NCBI GenBank assembly: GCA_005880175.1
Contig: VBJR01000152.1
Span: 4,350-68,349, forward strand
Source of the DNA: Chloroflexota bacterium
Lineage (GTDB): Bacteria; Chloroflexota; Dormibacteria; Dormibacterales; Dormibacteraceae
Direction of reading: 5' to 3'
Length of the DNA stretch: 64,000 bases
This document shows positions 44,401 to 53,086 of the stretch, piece by piece. The position numbers were made by a program, and so were the translations under genes. The notes beneath the pieces were generated by a model, which saw only the letters and a list, made by a program, of their open reading frames with translations, searched no databases and was not told where the DNA came from. Every line of letters begins with the position of its first letter. Positions within the stretch are counted from its first letter, which is position 1.

Positions 44401-45165
44401 ATGGAGAGCCAGCTGCTCGCCGGCCGCACCGTGCTGGTGACCGGCGCCGCGCGGGGAATCGGCGCCGCCACCGCGCGCCTGTTGGCCCGGCACGGCGCCG
44501 CCGTGGCCGTGAACTTCCGGCGCAGCGGCGAGGAGGCCGCCGGCGTGGTGGCGGCGATCGCACGCGGCGGGGGCCGGGCCGTCGCGGTCCAGGCCGACGT
44601 GTGCGACGCGGCCGAGGTGGGCCGGATGGTGCGCGAGGCGGAGTCGGCGCTGGGGCCCGTCGACGCGCTGGTCCTGAACGCGGCGGGCGCCCTCGCACTG
44701 CCGATGGGACCGCTGACCGCCGCCCCGTTCGCGGGCCTCGACGGGTACGTCCGCGCCCAGCTCGCGGCGGCGTTCCTGCCCTGCCAGGCCGTGGCGCCGG
44801 GCATGATCCAGCGGGGCGAGGGCTCGATCGTCGCGATCAGCAGCGGGCAGTCGCGGAAGCCCAGCGAGGGGCTGGGCGCGATCTCGGTGGCCAAGTCCGC
44901 GCTCGACGGCCTGGCCCGCAGCCTGGCCATCGACCTGGGCCCGCACGGCGTGCGCGTCAACGTGGTGGCGCCCGGCCTGACGCTGACCGAGGCGAGCGGG
45001 TTCCTCCCGGCGGCGGTGCTGGACCAGGTGCGGGCGCACACCCCGCTGCGCCGGCTGGCCGAGCCGGACGACGTGGCGGGCGCGGTCCTGGCCCTGCTCG
45101 CGGGCCACATGCGGCACGTCACCGGCGCGTACGTGACGGTCAACGGCGGCATGCAGCTCGTCTGA
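44401..45165 (+). CDS. short-chain dehydrogenase/reductase lacking the catalytic Tyr
   Basis: 254 residues. TGAARGIGAATARLLARHGA (NAD(P) loop at 14-21), LNAAG near 92, SIVAISSGQSRKPSE and VRVNVVAPGLTLTE define a classical SDR. The catalytic Y-x-x-x-K reads I161-S-V-A-K165, and seven residues before the lysine there is Leu, so neither the classical nor the FabI-type Tyr is present. It could be a ketoreductase-derived protein with altered chemistry or a structural role. GGAGGGG precedes ATG 44401. Probably belongs to the cluster. Confidence 0.82.
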   Translation: MESQLLAGRTVLVTGAARGIGAATARLLARHGAAVAVNFRRSGEEAAGVVAAIARGGGRAVAVQADVCDAAEVGRMVREAESALGPVDALVLNAAGALALPMGPLTAAPFAGLDGYVRAQLAAAFLPCQAVAPGMIQRGEGSIVAISSGQSRKPSEGLGAISVAKSALDGLARSLAIDLGPHGVRVNVVAPGLTLTEASGFLPAAVLDQVRAHTPLRRLAEPDDVAGAVLALLAGHMRHVTGAYVTVNGGMQLV

Positions 45166-45171
45166 CCTGGC

Positions 45172-45203
45172 TAGTCCATCGTCGTCTACTCCATAATGGA
45201 CTA
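45172..45203. promoter_or_regulatory. inverted-repeat operator overlapping the padR promoter
   Basis: TAGTCCAT (45172-45179) and ATGGACTA (45196-45203) are a perfect inverted repeat, with a third half-site TACTCCAT (45187-45194) one mismatch away. CATAAT at 45192-45197 could be the -10, eight bases before the padR ATG. PadR proteins usually bind such sites and repress themselves and the adjacent transporter. Confidence 0.5.
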
Positions 45204-45205
45204 CT

Positions 45206-45802
45206 ATGCAAACGGGCCGGCTGTTCGTCCTGGGCATGCTCGCGACCAGCGGGCCGATGCACGGGCACCAGATCCGCCGCAAGGCCGAGCTGGAGCGGGC
45301 GGACTTCTGGGGCCGGGTCAAGGTGAGCTCGCTGTACGCGACGCTGCGGCGCATGGAGGAGGAGGGGCTGATCGAGGCGGTGGAGCGGAGCCAGGAGGGC
45401 CGGTTCCCGGCCCGGACCGTCTACGGAATCACGGCCGAGGGCTGGCGGGAGCTGAGCGTCCTCCGCGACGCCTGCTTCCAGGACACCGCCGTCGCGCCGG
45501 ACCCGTTCGACCTGGCGCTCTCGTTCACGGACGACCTGGACGAGTCGGAGGTGCGCGCGACGGTGGTGGGCCGGCTCGCCGCGCTGCGCGAGCAGGCGGC
45601 GGAGATGGGCCGCCAGCAGGAGCGCGTGGCCCGGTACCTCAGCCCGCTGGACCGGGTCGTGTTCCGGCACTTCCAGGTCCGCATCGCAGCCGAGGTGGCC
45701 TGGCACGAGGAGCTCCTGGAACGGCTGCCGGAGCTGCGGTCGGGCCGCGCGCCCGGCCAGCTGCGCGTCGTGGGGCACGACGGCCCCGCGAAGGAGGAAT
45801 GA
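45206..45802 (+). CDS. PadR family transcriptional regulator
   Basis: 198 residues. The winged helix has RLFVLGMLATSGPMHGHQIR, KVSSLYATLRRMEEEGLIEA and TVYGITAEGWRELSVLRDA. The C-terminal Vir_AS-like helices form the dimer arm. PadR proteins often sense the product or toxic intermediates and control an adjacent ABC exporter. The stop overlaps the ABC ATPase start (ATGA), so the regulator and exporter are one operon. Confidence 0.9.
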   Translation: MQTGRLFVLGMLATSGPMHGHQIRRKAELERADFWGRVKVSSLYATLRRMEEEGLIEAVERSQEGRFPARTVYGITAEGWRELSVLRDACFQDTAVAPDPFDLALSFTDDLDESEVRATVVGRLAALREQAAEMGRQQERVARYLSPLDRVVFRHFQVRIAAEVAWHEELLERLPELRSGRAPGQLRVVGHDGPAKEE

Positions 45803-46774
45803 GGGTGACCGCGACATCGGACCTGGTCGGCCACGAGGCCCGGAACCGGGACGCCGGCCCAGTGATCGAGGCGACGGGCCTTCGGCACACGTTCCGGTCC
45901 CGGCGCGGGAACGTGGACGCCGTGGCGGGGATCGACCTGCGCGTCGAGGCGCGGGAGATCTTCGGCTTCCTGGGGCCCAACGGCGCCGGCAAGACGACGA
46001 CGCTCCGGATGCTGTCCACGCTGCTGCCGCCGACCGGGGGAGAGGCGCGGGTCGCCGGCCACGACCTGGTCCGGGAGCCGCGGCGGGTCCGGGAGTCGAT
46101 CGGGTACGTGGGCCAGCAGAACGGCGCCGACCGCCAGGTGACCGGGCGGACCGAGCTGGAGTTCCAGGGCACGCTGTACGGGATGGGCCGGTCGGCGGCC
46201 CGGCGGCGGGCCGCCGAGCTCCTGGCCACGCTCGACCTGGAGGAGGTGGCGGACCGCAACACCGGCACGTACTCGGGGGGCCAGCGGCGCCGGCTCGACA
46301 TCGGGCTCGGGCTGATCCACGGGCCGCGGCTGCTGTTCCTCGACGAGCCGACCAGCGGCCTGGACCCGCAGGGCCGGGCCCGCCTGTGGGACGAGGTCCG
46401 GCGGCTGCGCGAGGGCGGCATGACGATCTTCCTCACGACGCACTACCTGGACGAGGCCGACGCGCTCTGCGACCGGCTCGCGATCATCGACCACGGCCGG
46501 ATCGTGGCCGAGGGGACGCCGGACGAGCTCAAGCGGCAGATCGCGGGCGACGCGGTCACCCAGCGTCGACGGCGGCGCGATCCGCCTGTACGTGGACCGC
46601 GGCGAGACCGCGCTGCCGGCGCTGCTGCGCGTCCTGACCGAGGCCGGGATCGAGCTGCGGACCACCTCGCTGGCCCGCCCCAGCCTCGACGACGTGTTCC
46701 TCCGGCAGACCGGCCGGTCGCTGCGCGAGCAGGCGGCCCCGGCGCCGGACTGGGCCCGATGGGTCGGCCGCTGA
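45799..46774 (+). CDS. DrrA-type ABC transporter ATPase, frame-disrupted
   Basis: Walker A GPNGAGKTTTLRML, signature YSGGQRRRLDIG, Walker B LLFLDEPTSGLDPQ and H-loop TTHYLDEAD are all intact in the first 250 residues, matching daunorubicin-type exporters. After KRQIAGDAV the frame changes near 46560. The next frame continues SVDGGAIRLYVDRGETALPA, then LARPSLDDVFLRQTG, the DrrA C-terminal domain, to TGA 46774. About 25-35 residues normally connect the two, so an out-of-frame deletion is inferred. AAGGAGGA precedes ATG 45799. Confidence 0.85.
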
Positions 46775-46794
46775 GCCGAGGGGAGGAGGTCGTC

Positions 46795-47556
46795 GTGCGC
46801 GCGTTCAGGGACACCTGGCTGGTCTTCCGCCGCTACCTGGGCATGACGGTGCGCAACCCGGCATGGATCGTGATCGGGATGCTCCAGCCGCTGCTCTACC
46901 TCTTTCTCTTCGCCCCGCTGCTGAAGTCGGTGGCCAGCATCAGGGGCTTCCCGGCCGGCGGCGCGTACAACGTGTTCGTGCCGGGGCTGGTGATCCAGCT
47001 CGGCGCCTTCGGGGCGGCGTTCGTGGGCTTCACGCTGATCGCGGAGCTGCGCGCCGGCGTGGTGGAGCGGATGCGCGTGACCCCGGTCAGCCGGATCGCG
47101 CTGCTGCTCGGACGGGCCCTCCGCGACATCCTGGTGCTGGTGGTGGAGTCGCTGCTCTTGGTGCTGCTGGCGCTGCCGTTCGGGCTGAGCATCCACCCGT
47201 CGGGCCTGGCGGTCATCCTGGCGCTCCAGGCGCTGATCGGCCTGCTCATGGCCTCGCTCTCGTACACGCTGGCGCTGGTGCTGCGCGACGAGGGCCAGCT
47301 CGCCGGCGTCCTCACCACGGCGACGCTCCCGCTCCTGCTCCTGTCCGGCGTGCTGCTGCCGCTCAGTCTGGCGCCCGACTGGCTCCAGACGGTGGCGGAC
47401 TTCAACCCGCTGTCGTACGCGGTGGACGCCGCCAGGGCGGTCTTCAACGACCACCTGACGGACGTCAGCGTGCTGAAGGGGGTCGTGATCCTGGCCGTGC
47501 TCGCGGCGGGGTCCGTCGTGCTCGCCGCCCGCTCGTTCAACCGCGCCATCGCCTGA
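46795..47556 (+). CDS. DrrB-type ABC transporter permease
   Basis: 253 residues with six hydrophobic spans. DTWLVFRRYLGMTVRNPAWI, then QPLLYLFLFAPLL, and VERMRVTPVSRIALLLGRAL are typical ABC-2 permease features. LLLLSGVLLPLSLAPDWLQT and FNPLSYAVDAARAVF near the end match DrrB. AGGAGG lies six bases before GTG 46795, although an in-frame ATG at 46759 exists. Pairs with the upstream ATPase for export of the cluster product. Confidence 0.9.
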   Translation: MRAFRDTWLVFRRYLGMTVRNPAWIVIGMLQPLLYLFLFAPLLKSVASIRGFPAGGAYNVFVPGLVIQLGAFGAAFVGFTLIAELRAGVVERMRVTPVSRIALLLGRALRDILVLVVESLLLVLLALPFGLSIHPSGLAVILALQALIGLLMASLSYTLALVLRDEGQLAGVLTTATLPLLLLSGVLLPLSLAPDWLQTVADFNPLSYAVDAARAVFNDHLTDVSVLKGVVILAVLAAGSVVLAARSFNRAIA

Positions 47557-47595
47557 CGCCGCCGTCCGTGCGCGGGATGGCGCGCGTACACTCGA

Positions 47596-47631
47596 ACCCG
47601 GGGACGGAGCGGGACCCGGCCGTCCCCGGGT
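47596..47631 (+). terminator. 12-base perfect hairpin at the cluster boundary
   Basis: ACCCGGGGACGG (47596-47607) and CCGTCCCCGGGT (47620-47631) pair perfectly around 12 bases, 40 bases after the permease stop. It is followed by a TAAAAT that may be the yebC -10. It separates the biosynthetic operon from housekeeping genes. Confidence 0.55.
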
Positions 47632-47636
47632 AAAAT
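47631..47636 (+). promoter_or_regulatory. candidate -10 TAAAAT for yebC
   Basis: TAAAAT lies 37 bases before the yebC ATG, right after the hairpin. A ribosome site (GGAG at 47658) lies downstream, so this would give a short leader rather than a leaderless mRNA. Confidence 0.35.
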
Positions 47637-47673
47637 CGCCGAAAGCATGTTCGTGATGGAGTTGAACGCGTAG

Positions 47674-48429
47674 ATGTCCGGGCATTCCAAGTGGGCCGGC
47701 ATCAAGCACAAGAAGGCCGTCGTCGACGCCAAGCGAGGCCAGGCGTTCACGCGGGCCAGCCGTGAGATCACCATCGCCGCCAAGGAGGGCGGCGGGGACA
47801 TCGACGGCAACTTCCGCCTGCGGCTCGCCGTCCAGAAGGCGCGCGAGGTCAACATGCCGGCCGACCGCATCCAGTCCGCGATCGACCGCGGCACCGGCGC
47901 CGGCAAGGGCGACGCGCTGGAGGAGCTGCGCTACGAGGGCTACGGCCCGGCCGGGGTGGCGATCCTCGTCGACGTCATGACCGACAACCGGAACCGCACC
48001 GCCCCCGCCATCCGCCACGTGTTCTCCAAGAACGGCGGCAGCCTGGGCGAGACGAACTCCGTGGCCTGGATGTTCGAGCGCAAGGGCGTGGTCAGCGCCC
48101 ACCTCGGCGACCACGACCCGGACGAGGTCGAGCTGGCCGCGATCGAGGCGGGCGCCGAGGACACCCAGGTGGACAGCGGCACGATCGAGATCACGACCGA
48201 GCCGAACGACCTGGAGGCGGTCCGCAAGGCGATCGAGGCGGCGGGCGTGTCGGTGGAGAACGCCGAGGTCACGATGCAGGCCAAGACGACCGTGCCGGTC
48301 GGCGAGGACAAGGCCGCGGCGGTCCTCAGGCTCCTGGAGGCGCTGGAAGAGGAGGACGACGTCCAGTCGGTCCATGCCAACTTCGACATCCCCGCAGACG
48401 TCCTCGAACGCATCTCGGCATCCGTCTAG
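47674..48429 (+). CDS. yebC: YebC/PmpR family transcription/translation factor
   Basis: 251 residues, full length. MSGHSKWAGIKHKKAVVDAK is the invariant N-terminus. NMPADRIQSAIDRGTGAG and YEGYGPAGVAILVDVMTDNRNRT follow. YebC-type proteins bind DNA or assist ribosomes at proline stretches and are usually encoded before ruvC. The 3' end overlaps ruvC. Confidence 0.95.
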   Translation: MSGHSKWAGIKHKKAVVDAKRGQAFTRASREITIAAKEGGGDIDGNFRLRLAVQKAREVNMPADRIQSAIDRGTGAGKGDALEELRYEGYGPAGVAILVDVMTDNRNRTAPAIRHVFSKNGGSLGETNSVAWMFERKGVVSAHLGDHDPDEVELAAIEAGAEDTQVDSGTIEITTEPNDLEAVRKAIEAAGVSVENAEVTMQAKTTVPVGEDKAAAVLRLLEALEEEDDVQSVHANFDIPADVLERISASV

Positions 48430-48919
48430 GACCCACCTCCTTCTCGGCATCGACCCTGGCCTGGCCGCCACCGGCTGGGGACTCCTCGACGAGTCCGGCC
48501 AGGCCACCGCGTGCGGGACCGTGAAGACCGTGCCCGGCCCCGCCGGCCCCCGGCTCTTACACCTGGTGAACGAGCTGCGGGCCGTCCTCGCCGCCCACCG
48601 GGTGGGCGAGGCGGCGCTCGAGGAGCTGTTCATGGGCCGCAACGCGACCAGCGCCATCGGGGTGGCCCAGGCGCGAGGCGCGATCCTGGTCACGCTGACG
48701 GCGGCGGGGGTCCCGGTGTTCGAGTACAAGCCGTCCCAGGTCAAGGCCTCGCTGACGGGCTACGGGATGGCGGACAAGGCGCAGATGGCGCGGATGCTCG
48801 CGCTCCAGGTCCGGACCGGCGCGCGGTTGGACGAGCACTCGGCGGACGCGCTGGCGGTGGCGCTGTGCCACGCCCGGAGCCGGCGCCTGCGGACGATGGT
48901 GCAGGGGGCGAATCCGTGA
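48374..48919 (+). CDS. ruvC: Holliday junction resolvase RuvC
   Basis: 181 residues as called. LLLGIDPGLAATGWGLLDES carries the first catalytic Asp, ALEELFMGRNATSAIGVAQARG the Glu and metal residues, YKPSQVKASLTGYGMADKAQ the conserved loop, and DEHSADALAVALCHA the final Asp pair. The nuclease cleaves four-way junctions with RuvAB. The start is uncertain: the only standard codon before GIDPG is ATG 48374, inside yebC. It ends in a GTGA overlap with ruvA. Confidence 0.92.
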   Translation: MPTSTSPQTSSNASRHPSRTHLLLGIDPGLAATGWGLLDESGQATACGTVKTVPGPAGPRLLHLVNELRAVLAAHRVGEAALEELFMGRNATSAIGVAQARGAILVTLTAAGVPVFEYKPSQVKASLTGYGMADKAQMARMLALQVRTGARLDEHSADALAVALCHARSRRLRTMVQGANP

Positions 48920-49521
48920 TCGGCTACCTGCGCGGCAACGTGGTGCGGGCGACGGGGGAGCAGGTGGTGGTGGAGGCGGGCGGGGTCGGGTACCTGCTCA
49001 GCATCCCGGCCACGGCCCGGGAGCGGGTCGGGCGCGTGGGCGGCCAGGTGGAGCTGCACGTCCACACGCACGTGCGGGAGGACCAGCTCGCCCTGTTCGG
49101 CTTCGCCACGCCGGAGGAGCTGGAGCTGTTCGAGCAGCTGATCCAGGTGGACGGGGTGGGGCCCAAGGTGGGTCTGGCGATCCTGAGCACGGCCAGCATC
49201 CCGGTCCTCAAGCAGGCGATCCTGAACGGCGACGTGGCCCCGATCCGGCGCGCCCCGGGCGTGGGCCCGCGAACCGCGCAGAAGGTGATCATCGACCTGC
49301 AGCCGAAGCTGACGGCGGAGGCGGCGATGCTGGTGGTCCCGCGCGCCGGGGCTGGCGCCCCCGCCGCGGACGGCGAGGTCCCGCGCCAGGTGGAGACGGC
49401 GCTGCGCGGCCTGGGCTTCAGCGCCCAGCAGGCCCGCCAGGGCATCGACGCGGTGGACTGGACCGCCGCCCCGGCGATGCAGGAGGCCCTGGCTGCGGCG
49501 CTGAAGGCGCTGGGGCGATGA
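48916..49521 (+). CDS. ruvA: Holliday junction branch migration protein RuvA
   Basis: 201 residues. The OB-fold N-terminus IGYLRGNVVRATGEQVVVEA, tandem helix-hairpin-helix LIQVDGVGPKVGLAILST and APGVGPRTAQKVIIDLQPKL, and a C-terminal RuvB-binding domain (VETALRGLGFSAQQARQGI) are all present. The GTG overlaps the ruvC stop. Normally ruvB follows at once. Here a 56-base palindrome intervenes. Confidence 0.94.
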   Translation: MIGYLRGNVVRATGEQVVVEAGGVGYLLSIPATARERVGRVGGQVELHVHTHVREDQLALFGFATPEELELFEQLIQVDGVGPKVGLAILSTASIPVLKQAILNGDVAPIRRAPGVGPRTAQKVIIDLQPKLTAEAAMLVVPRAGAGAPAADGEVPRQVETALRGLGFSAQQARQGIDAVDWTAAPAMQEALAAALKALGR

Positions 49522-49550
49522 GGCCCGACTCTGCCGGGGGTGAGAGTGTC

Positions 49551-49606
49551 TTGCCGTACGTCAGCCACCCCGTGAGTATGTCCACGGGGTGGCCGGTGTA
49601 CGGCAA
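49551..49606. repeat. 56-base perfect-armed palindrome between ruvA and ruvB
   Basis: The outer arms TTGCCGTAC and GTACGGCAA (49551-49559, 49598-49606) and inner arms GCCACCCCGTG and CACGGGGTGGC (49564-49574, 49583-49593) are all perfectly complementary, separated by 4/4-base internal bulges around an 8-base loop. The right arm contains the ruvB GTG. Two-tier symmetry suggests a mobile REP/MITE-like unit or a protein-binding cruciform. Confidence 0.75.
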
Positions 49607-50582
49607 CCGCCCAACCAGGCTGGACCCGGGAGGCGCGACGGCGCCCTCTTCGCCCGAACTCGGCCACCCAACCGGACCCTGCGGCCGCGCACGCTCGACG
49701 ACTACGTCGGGCAGCAGCAGGTGCGCGAGAACCTCGGGATCCTGCTCGAGGCCGCTCGCCGGCGCGGCGAGCCCGTCGAGCACGTCCTCCTCTGCGGGCC
49801 GCCCGGGCTGGGCAAGACCACCCTGGCCAACATCATCGCCAACGAGCTCGACGTCGCCATCAAGACGACCAGCGGCCCCGCGATCGACCACGCCGGCGCC
49901 CTCGCGTCCATGCTCCTCAACCAGCAGGACCGCGACATCTTCTTCATCGACGAGATCCACCGCCTCAACAAGCTGGTCGAGGAGTCCCTGTACCCGGCCC
50001 TGGAGGACTTCCGGTTCGACTTCGTCTCCGGCAAGGGCGCCGGCGCGACCCCGCTCCGCCTGACCCTGCCCCGGTTCACCTGCGTCGGCGCCACGACCCG
50101 GCAGGGACTGCTCAGCGGGCCCATGCGCGACCGCTTCGGCGCCGTGTACCGGCTCGACTTCTACACCGAGGCCGAGCTGCAGCTGATCATCGACCGCTCG
50201 GCCCGCATCCTCGAGTTCCCCGTCGAGCCCGGGGCCAGCGCCGAGCTGTCCCGGCGCTCCCGCGGCACCCCCCGCATCGCCAACCGCCTCCTGCGCCGGG
50301 TCCGGGACTACGCCCAGGTGCGGGCCGACGGTCGACCCGCTCGACCGCCGGATCCTGGAGACGATCATCCTCAAGTTCTCAGGGGGACCGGTCGGGCTGG
50401 ACACGATCGCCACCTCGGTCGCCGAGGAGCCGGAGACCATCGAGGACGTCCACGAGCCCTTCCTGATCCAGACCGGCCTGCTCGCCCGCACCCCCCGGGG
50501 ACGCGTCGCCACCGAGCTCGCGTACCGCCACCTCGGCCTCGCCCCGCCGCCGGCCGGGCCGGTCCAGCAGCCGCTCCTCTGA
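49589..50582 (+). CDS. ruvB: Holliday junction helicase RuvB, internal deletion
   Basis: AAA+ motor. The N-terminal part has [20 protein letters not shown], Walker [26 protein letters not shown] (Walker B), [18 protein letters not shown] and [18 protein letters not shown]. After VRADG the frame shifts near 50330 and continues [20 protein letters not shown], then [20 protein letters not shown], to TGA 50582, the winged-helix domain. About 20 residues that normally link the two parts are missing. Start GTG 49589 lies in the palindrome arm. Confidence 0.9.
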
Positions 50583-50691
50583 AAGGCGCCGGCACGCCTC
50601 CGGCCAACACTCGTGCTCCCGTCGTATCGTTGCGCCTGCTATGCCCAAAACCCCATCTGCTTCGGCCCTCTCGCTCCGGCCGCTAGCTCGT

Positions 50692-50697
50692 TAAACT
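50692..50697 (+). promoter_or_regulatory. -10 hexamer TAAACT, leaderless promoter of secD
   Basis: TAAACT lies nine bases before the secD TTG with no ribosome site in between. It would make secDF a separate transcription unit from ruvABC. Confidence 0.5.
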
Positions 50698-50706
50698 CCT
50701 AGAGCC

Positions 50707-52091
50707 TTGCAACTCGTACTGAGCTGGCCAATCCGGATCCTCGTGCTCGCCCTCCTGGTGTTCTCCCTGTTCGTGGACGGAGCGGGCTACGTCTACCGGT
50801 TCGTGAACCACCAGCCGATGACCGGCAACGTCCAGGGCCTGCCGCCCAACTTCGGCGGCTGGCAGCTGTTCTTCCACAAGGGCCTCGACCTCTCGGGCGG
50901 GACCCAGCTGACGCTGCAGATGACCAACTTCCCGCCCGGCGAGGACCGGGCGACCGTGCAGCAGCAGACGATCGACATCCCGCCGGGGCGCAGCAAGCAA
51001 GAGGTCCAGCCGGTGGCGGTCAGCGTCTTCCAGAAGCGGCTCAACGCCCTCGGCACCAACGAACCACTGGTCCAGCCGGAAGGTCAGGACCGGATCGTCG
51101 TCGAGCTGGCCGGCGTCTCCTCGGCGCGCGCCATCGGCATCCTCGGCCAGTCGGCCCACCTCGACTTCCCAACGGCGGCACCGCCTGGGTGGTGAACTTC
51201 CAGTTCAACGGGGCGGGCGCCGGCATCTTCGGCCAGCTCAGCACCACCGCTTACGGCGCCTGCGGGTCCGGCGGCACCGGCAGCTGCCCGCAGTCCCACA
51301 TCACCAACTGGCTCGACCTGACCCAGGACGACATCAACAACTGGAACACGAGGGCGGCCCAGATCTACCAGCCGTTCAACTCCGGCGGCAAGCTGCTCTC
51401 GGACCCCTACATCCAGCAGCCCATCACGGGCGGCAACGGCTTCATCCAGGGCAACTTCAGCCAGCAGTCGGCCCAGGACCTGGCGACCTCGCTCAACTCG
51501 GGCGCCCTGCCGGTCCAGCTGACCATCATCCAGTCCAGCGACGTCGGGGCCACCCTCGGCGCCGACTCCGTCAAGCGGAGCCTCGCCGCCGGCCTGCTGG
51601 GCCTGGTGATCATCGTCATCTTCATGCTCGCCTTCTACCGGCTGCCCGGCCTGCTCGCCAGCCTCGCCCTGCTCTTCTACGCGGGCGTGCTGCTCGCGAT
51701 CTTCAAGGCCTGGCCGGTGACGCTGACCCTCGCCGGCCTGGCGGGCGTCATCCTGAGCGTCGGCATGGCGGTGGACGCCAACGTGCTGATCTTCGAGCGG
51801 TTCAAGGAGGAGATGCGCGCCGGGCGCACCATCGGCGCGGCCGTCGAGGCCGCCGTGCGCCGTGCCTGGCCGGCGATCCGCGACTCGAACACCGCGACGC
51901 TGATCACCAGCCTCATCCTCTTCTTCGCGTCGACCGGCTCGGTGAAGGGGTTCGCCCTCACCCTGGCCATCGGGGTGGCCATCAGCCTGGTCTCGTCGAT
52001 CATCGTGACGCACAACCTGCTAGCGATCGTGCTCAACTTCGGCTGGGCACGGACGAGCAGCATGCTGGGGGTTGCCCGTGGCCGAGCTTAG
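50707..52091 (+). CDS. secD: protein translocase subunit SecD, internal deletion
   Basis: The first part has one N-terminal membrane span (IRILVLALLVFSLFV) and KGLDLSGGTQLTLQMTN, the SecD D1 motif, then RIVVELAGVSSARAIGILGQ. Near 51170 the frame changes. The second part has GTAWVVNFQFNGAGAGIFGQ, then SSDVGATLGADSVKRSLAAG and VGMAVDANVLIFERFKEEMR (D5/D6 motifs) in five membrane spans. Roughly 40 residues of the periplasmic domain appear missing at the junction. SecDF uses proton motive force to complete export. Confidence 0.88.
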
Positions 52092-53058
52092 CCGTCCGAG
52101 CGACGTCGCCACCGAGGAGGCGGTCAAGACGCGGGCCGCCGCGCCCGCGCGGCGGCTGGACATCATCAGCCATCGGAACATCTTCTTCCTGATCTCGCTG
52201 ATCATCATCGTCCCCGGCATCGTGTCGATGGTCACCCGTGGCTTCCTGCTGGGCATCGACTTCCAGGGCGGCAGCGAGTTCTTCATCTCGTTCCATGACA
52301 GCCGGCCCGCGCTGCAGGCGGTCGAGACCGCCGTCGCCGCCGAGGGCGTGAACGGCCAGGTCCAGCAGACCAGCAACGGCACGTTCATCATCCGGACGTC
52401 GGTGCTCGACCCGACGCAGGCCAAGCGGTTCACCGACGACATCGGACGCGCGGTGAACAGCACCGTCACCGTGGACCAGCAGACCCAGGTCGGCGGCACG
52501 ATCGCCGGCGAGACGGTCACCACCGCGCTGCTCGCGATCATCGCGGCGTCCGCGCTGATCCTGTTCTACCTGGCGTTCCGGTTCCGGCGCGTGCCGGGCG
52601 GCTGGCAGTCGGGCTTCCAGTTCGGCGGAAGCGCCCTGCTCGCGCTGCTCCACGACGTCTTCCTGCTGACCGGCATCTTCTCGATCCTGGGCCGGGTGTT
52701 CGGTCTCCGCATCGGCGAGATCGACTCGTTCTTCCTCACCGCCGTGCTCACGGTGGTGGGCTTCTCGGTCCACGACACGATCGTGGTGTTCGACCGGATC
52801 CGCGAGAACATGGTCGTGTCCAGCCGCCTGACGTTCGAGCAGGTGGTCAACCTGAGCATCATGCAGACGGCGGCACGTTCCATCATCACGAGCTTCACCG
52901 TCGTGCTCGTGCTCCTGTCTCTGTTCCTGTTCGGCGGCGATACGCTCAAAGGCTTCGCGCTGGCGCTGCTGATCGGCATCATCTCCGGCACGTACAGCTC
53001 GATCTTCAACGCCTCGCCGCTGCTGGTCGTGTGGCGGAGGCTGCAGCCGGTCCGCTAG
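52072..53058 (+). CDS. secF: protein translocase subunit SecF
   Basis: 328 residues. RRLDIISHRNIFFLISLIII starts the first span, followed by GIDFQGGSEFFI (SecF D1 motif) and five further membrane spans containing ALLHDVFLLTGIFSILG and VVGFSVHDTIVVFDRIRENM (D5 motif) and AARSIITSFTVVLVLLSLFL. It overlaps secD by 20 bases. TTG 52072 and GTG 52078 are both possible starts. Confidence 0.93.
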   Translation: MPVAELSRPSDVATEEAVKTRAAAPARRLDIISHRNIFFLISLIIIVPGIVSMVTRGFLLGIDFQGGSEFFISFHDSRPALQAVETAVAAEGVNGQVQQTSNGTFIIRTSVLDPTQAKRFTDDIGRAVNSTVTVDQQTQVGGTIAGETVTTALLAIIAASALILFYLAFRFRRVPGGWQSGFQFGGSALLALLHDVFLLTGIFSILGRVFGLRIGEIDSFFLTAVLTVVGFSVHDTIVVFDRIRENMVVSSRLTFEQVVNLSIMQTAARSIITSFTVVLVLLSLFLFGGDTLKGFALALLIGIISGTYSSIFNASPLLVVWRRLQPVR

Positions 53059-53086
53059 TCGTCGAGAGAGCGGGAGGTTCCGCGCG

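Noticed and set aside
45139..48744. Long minus-strand frames opposite padR, drrA and yebC
   Set aside because: They are Arg/Asp/His-rich antisense translations of well-recognised + strand genes.
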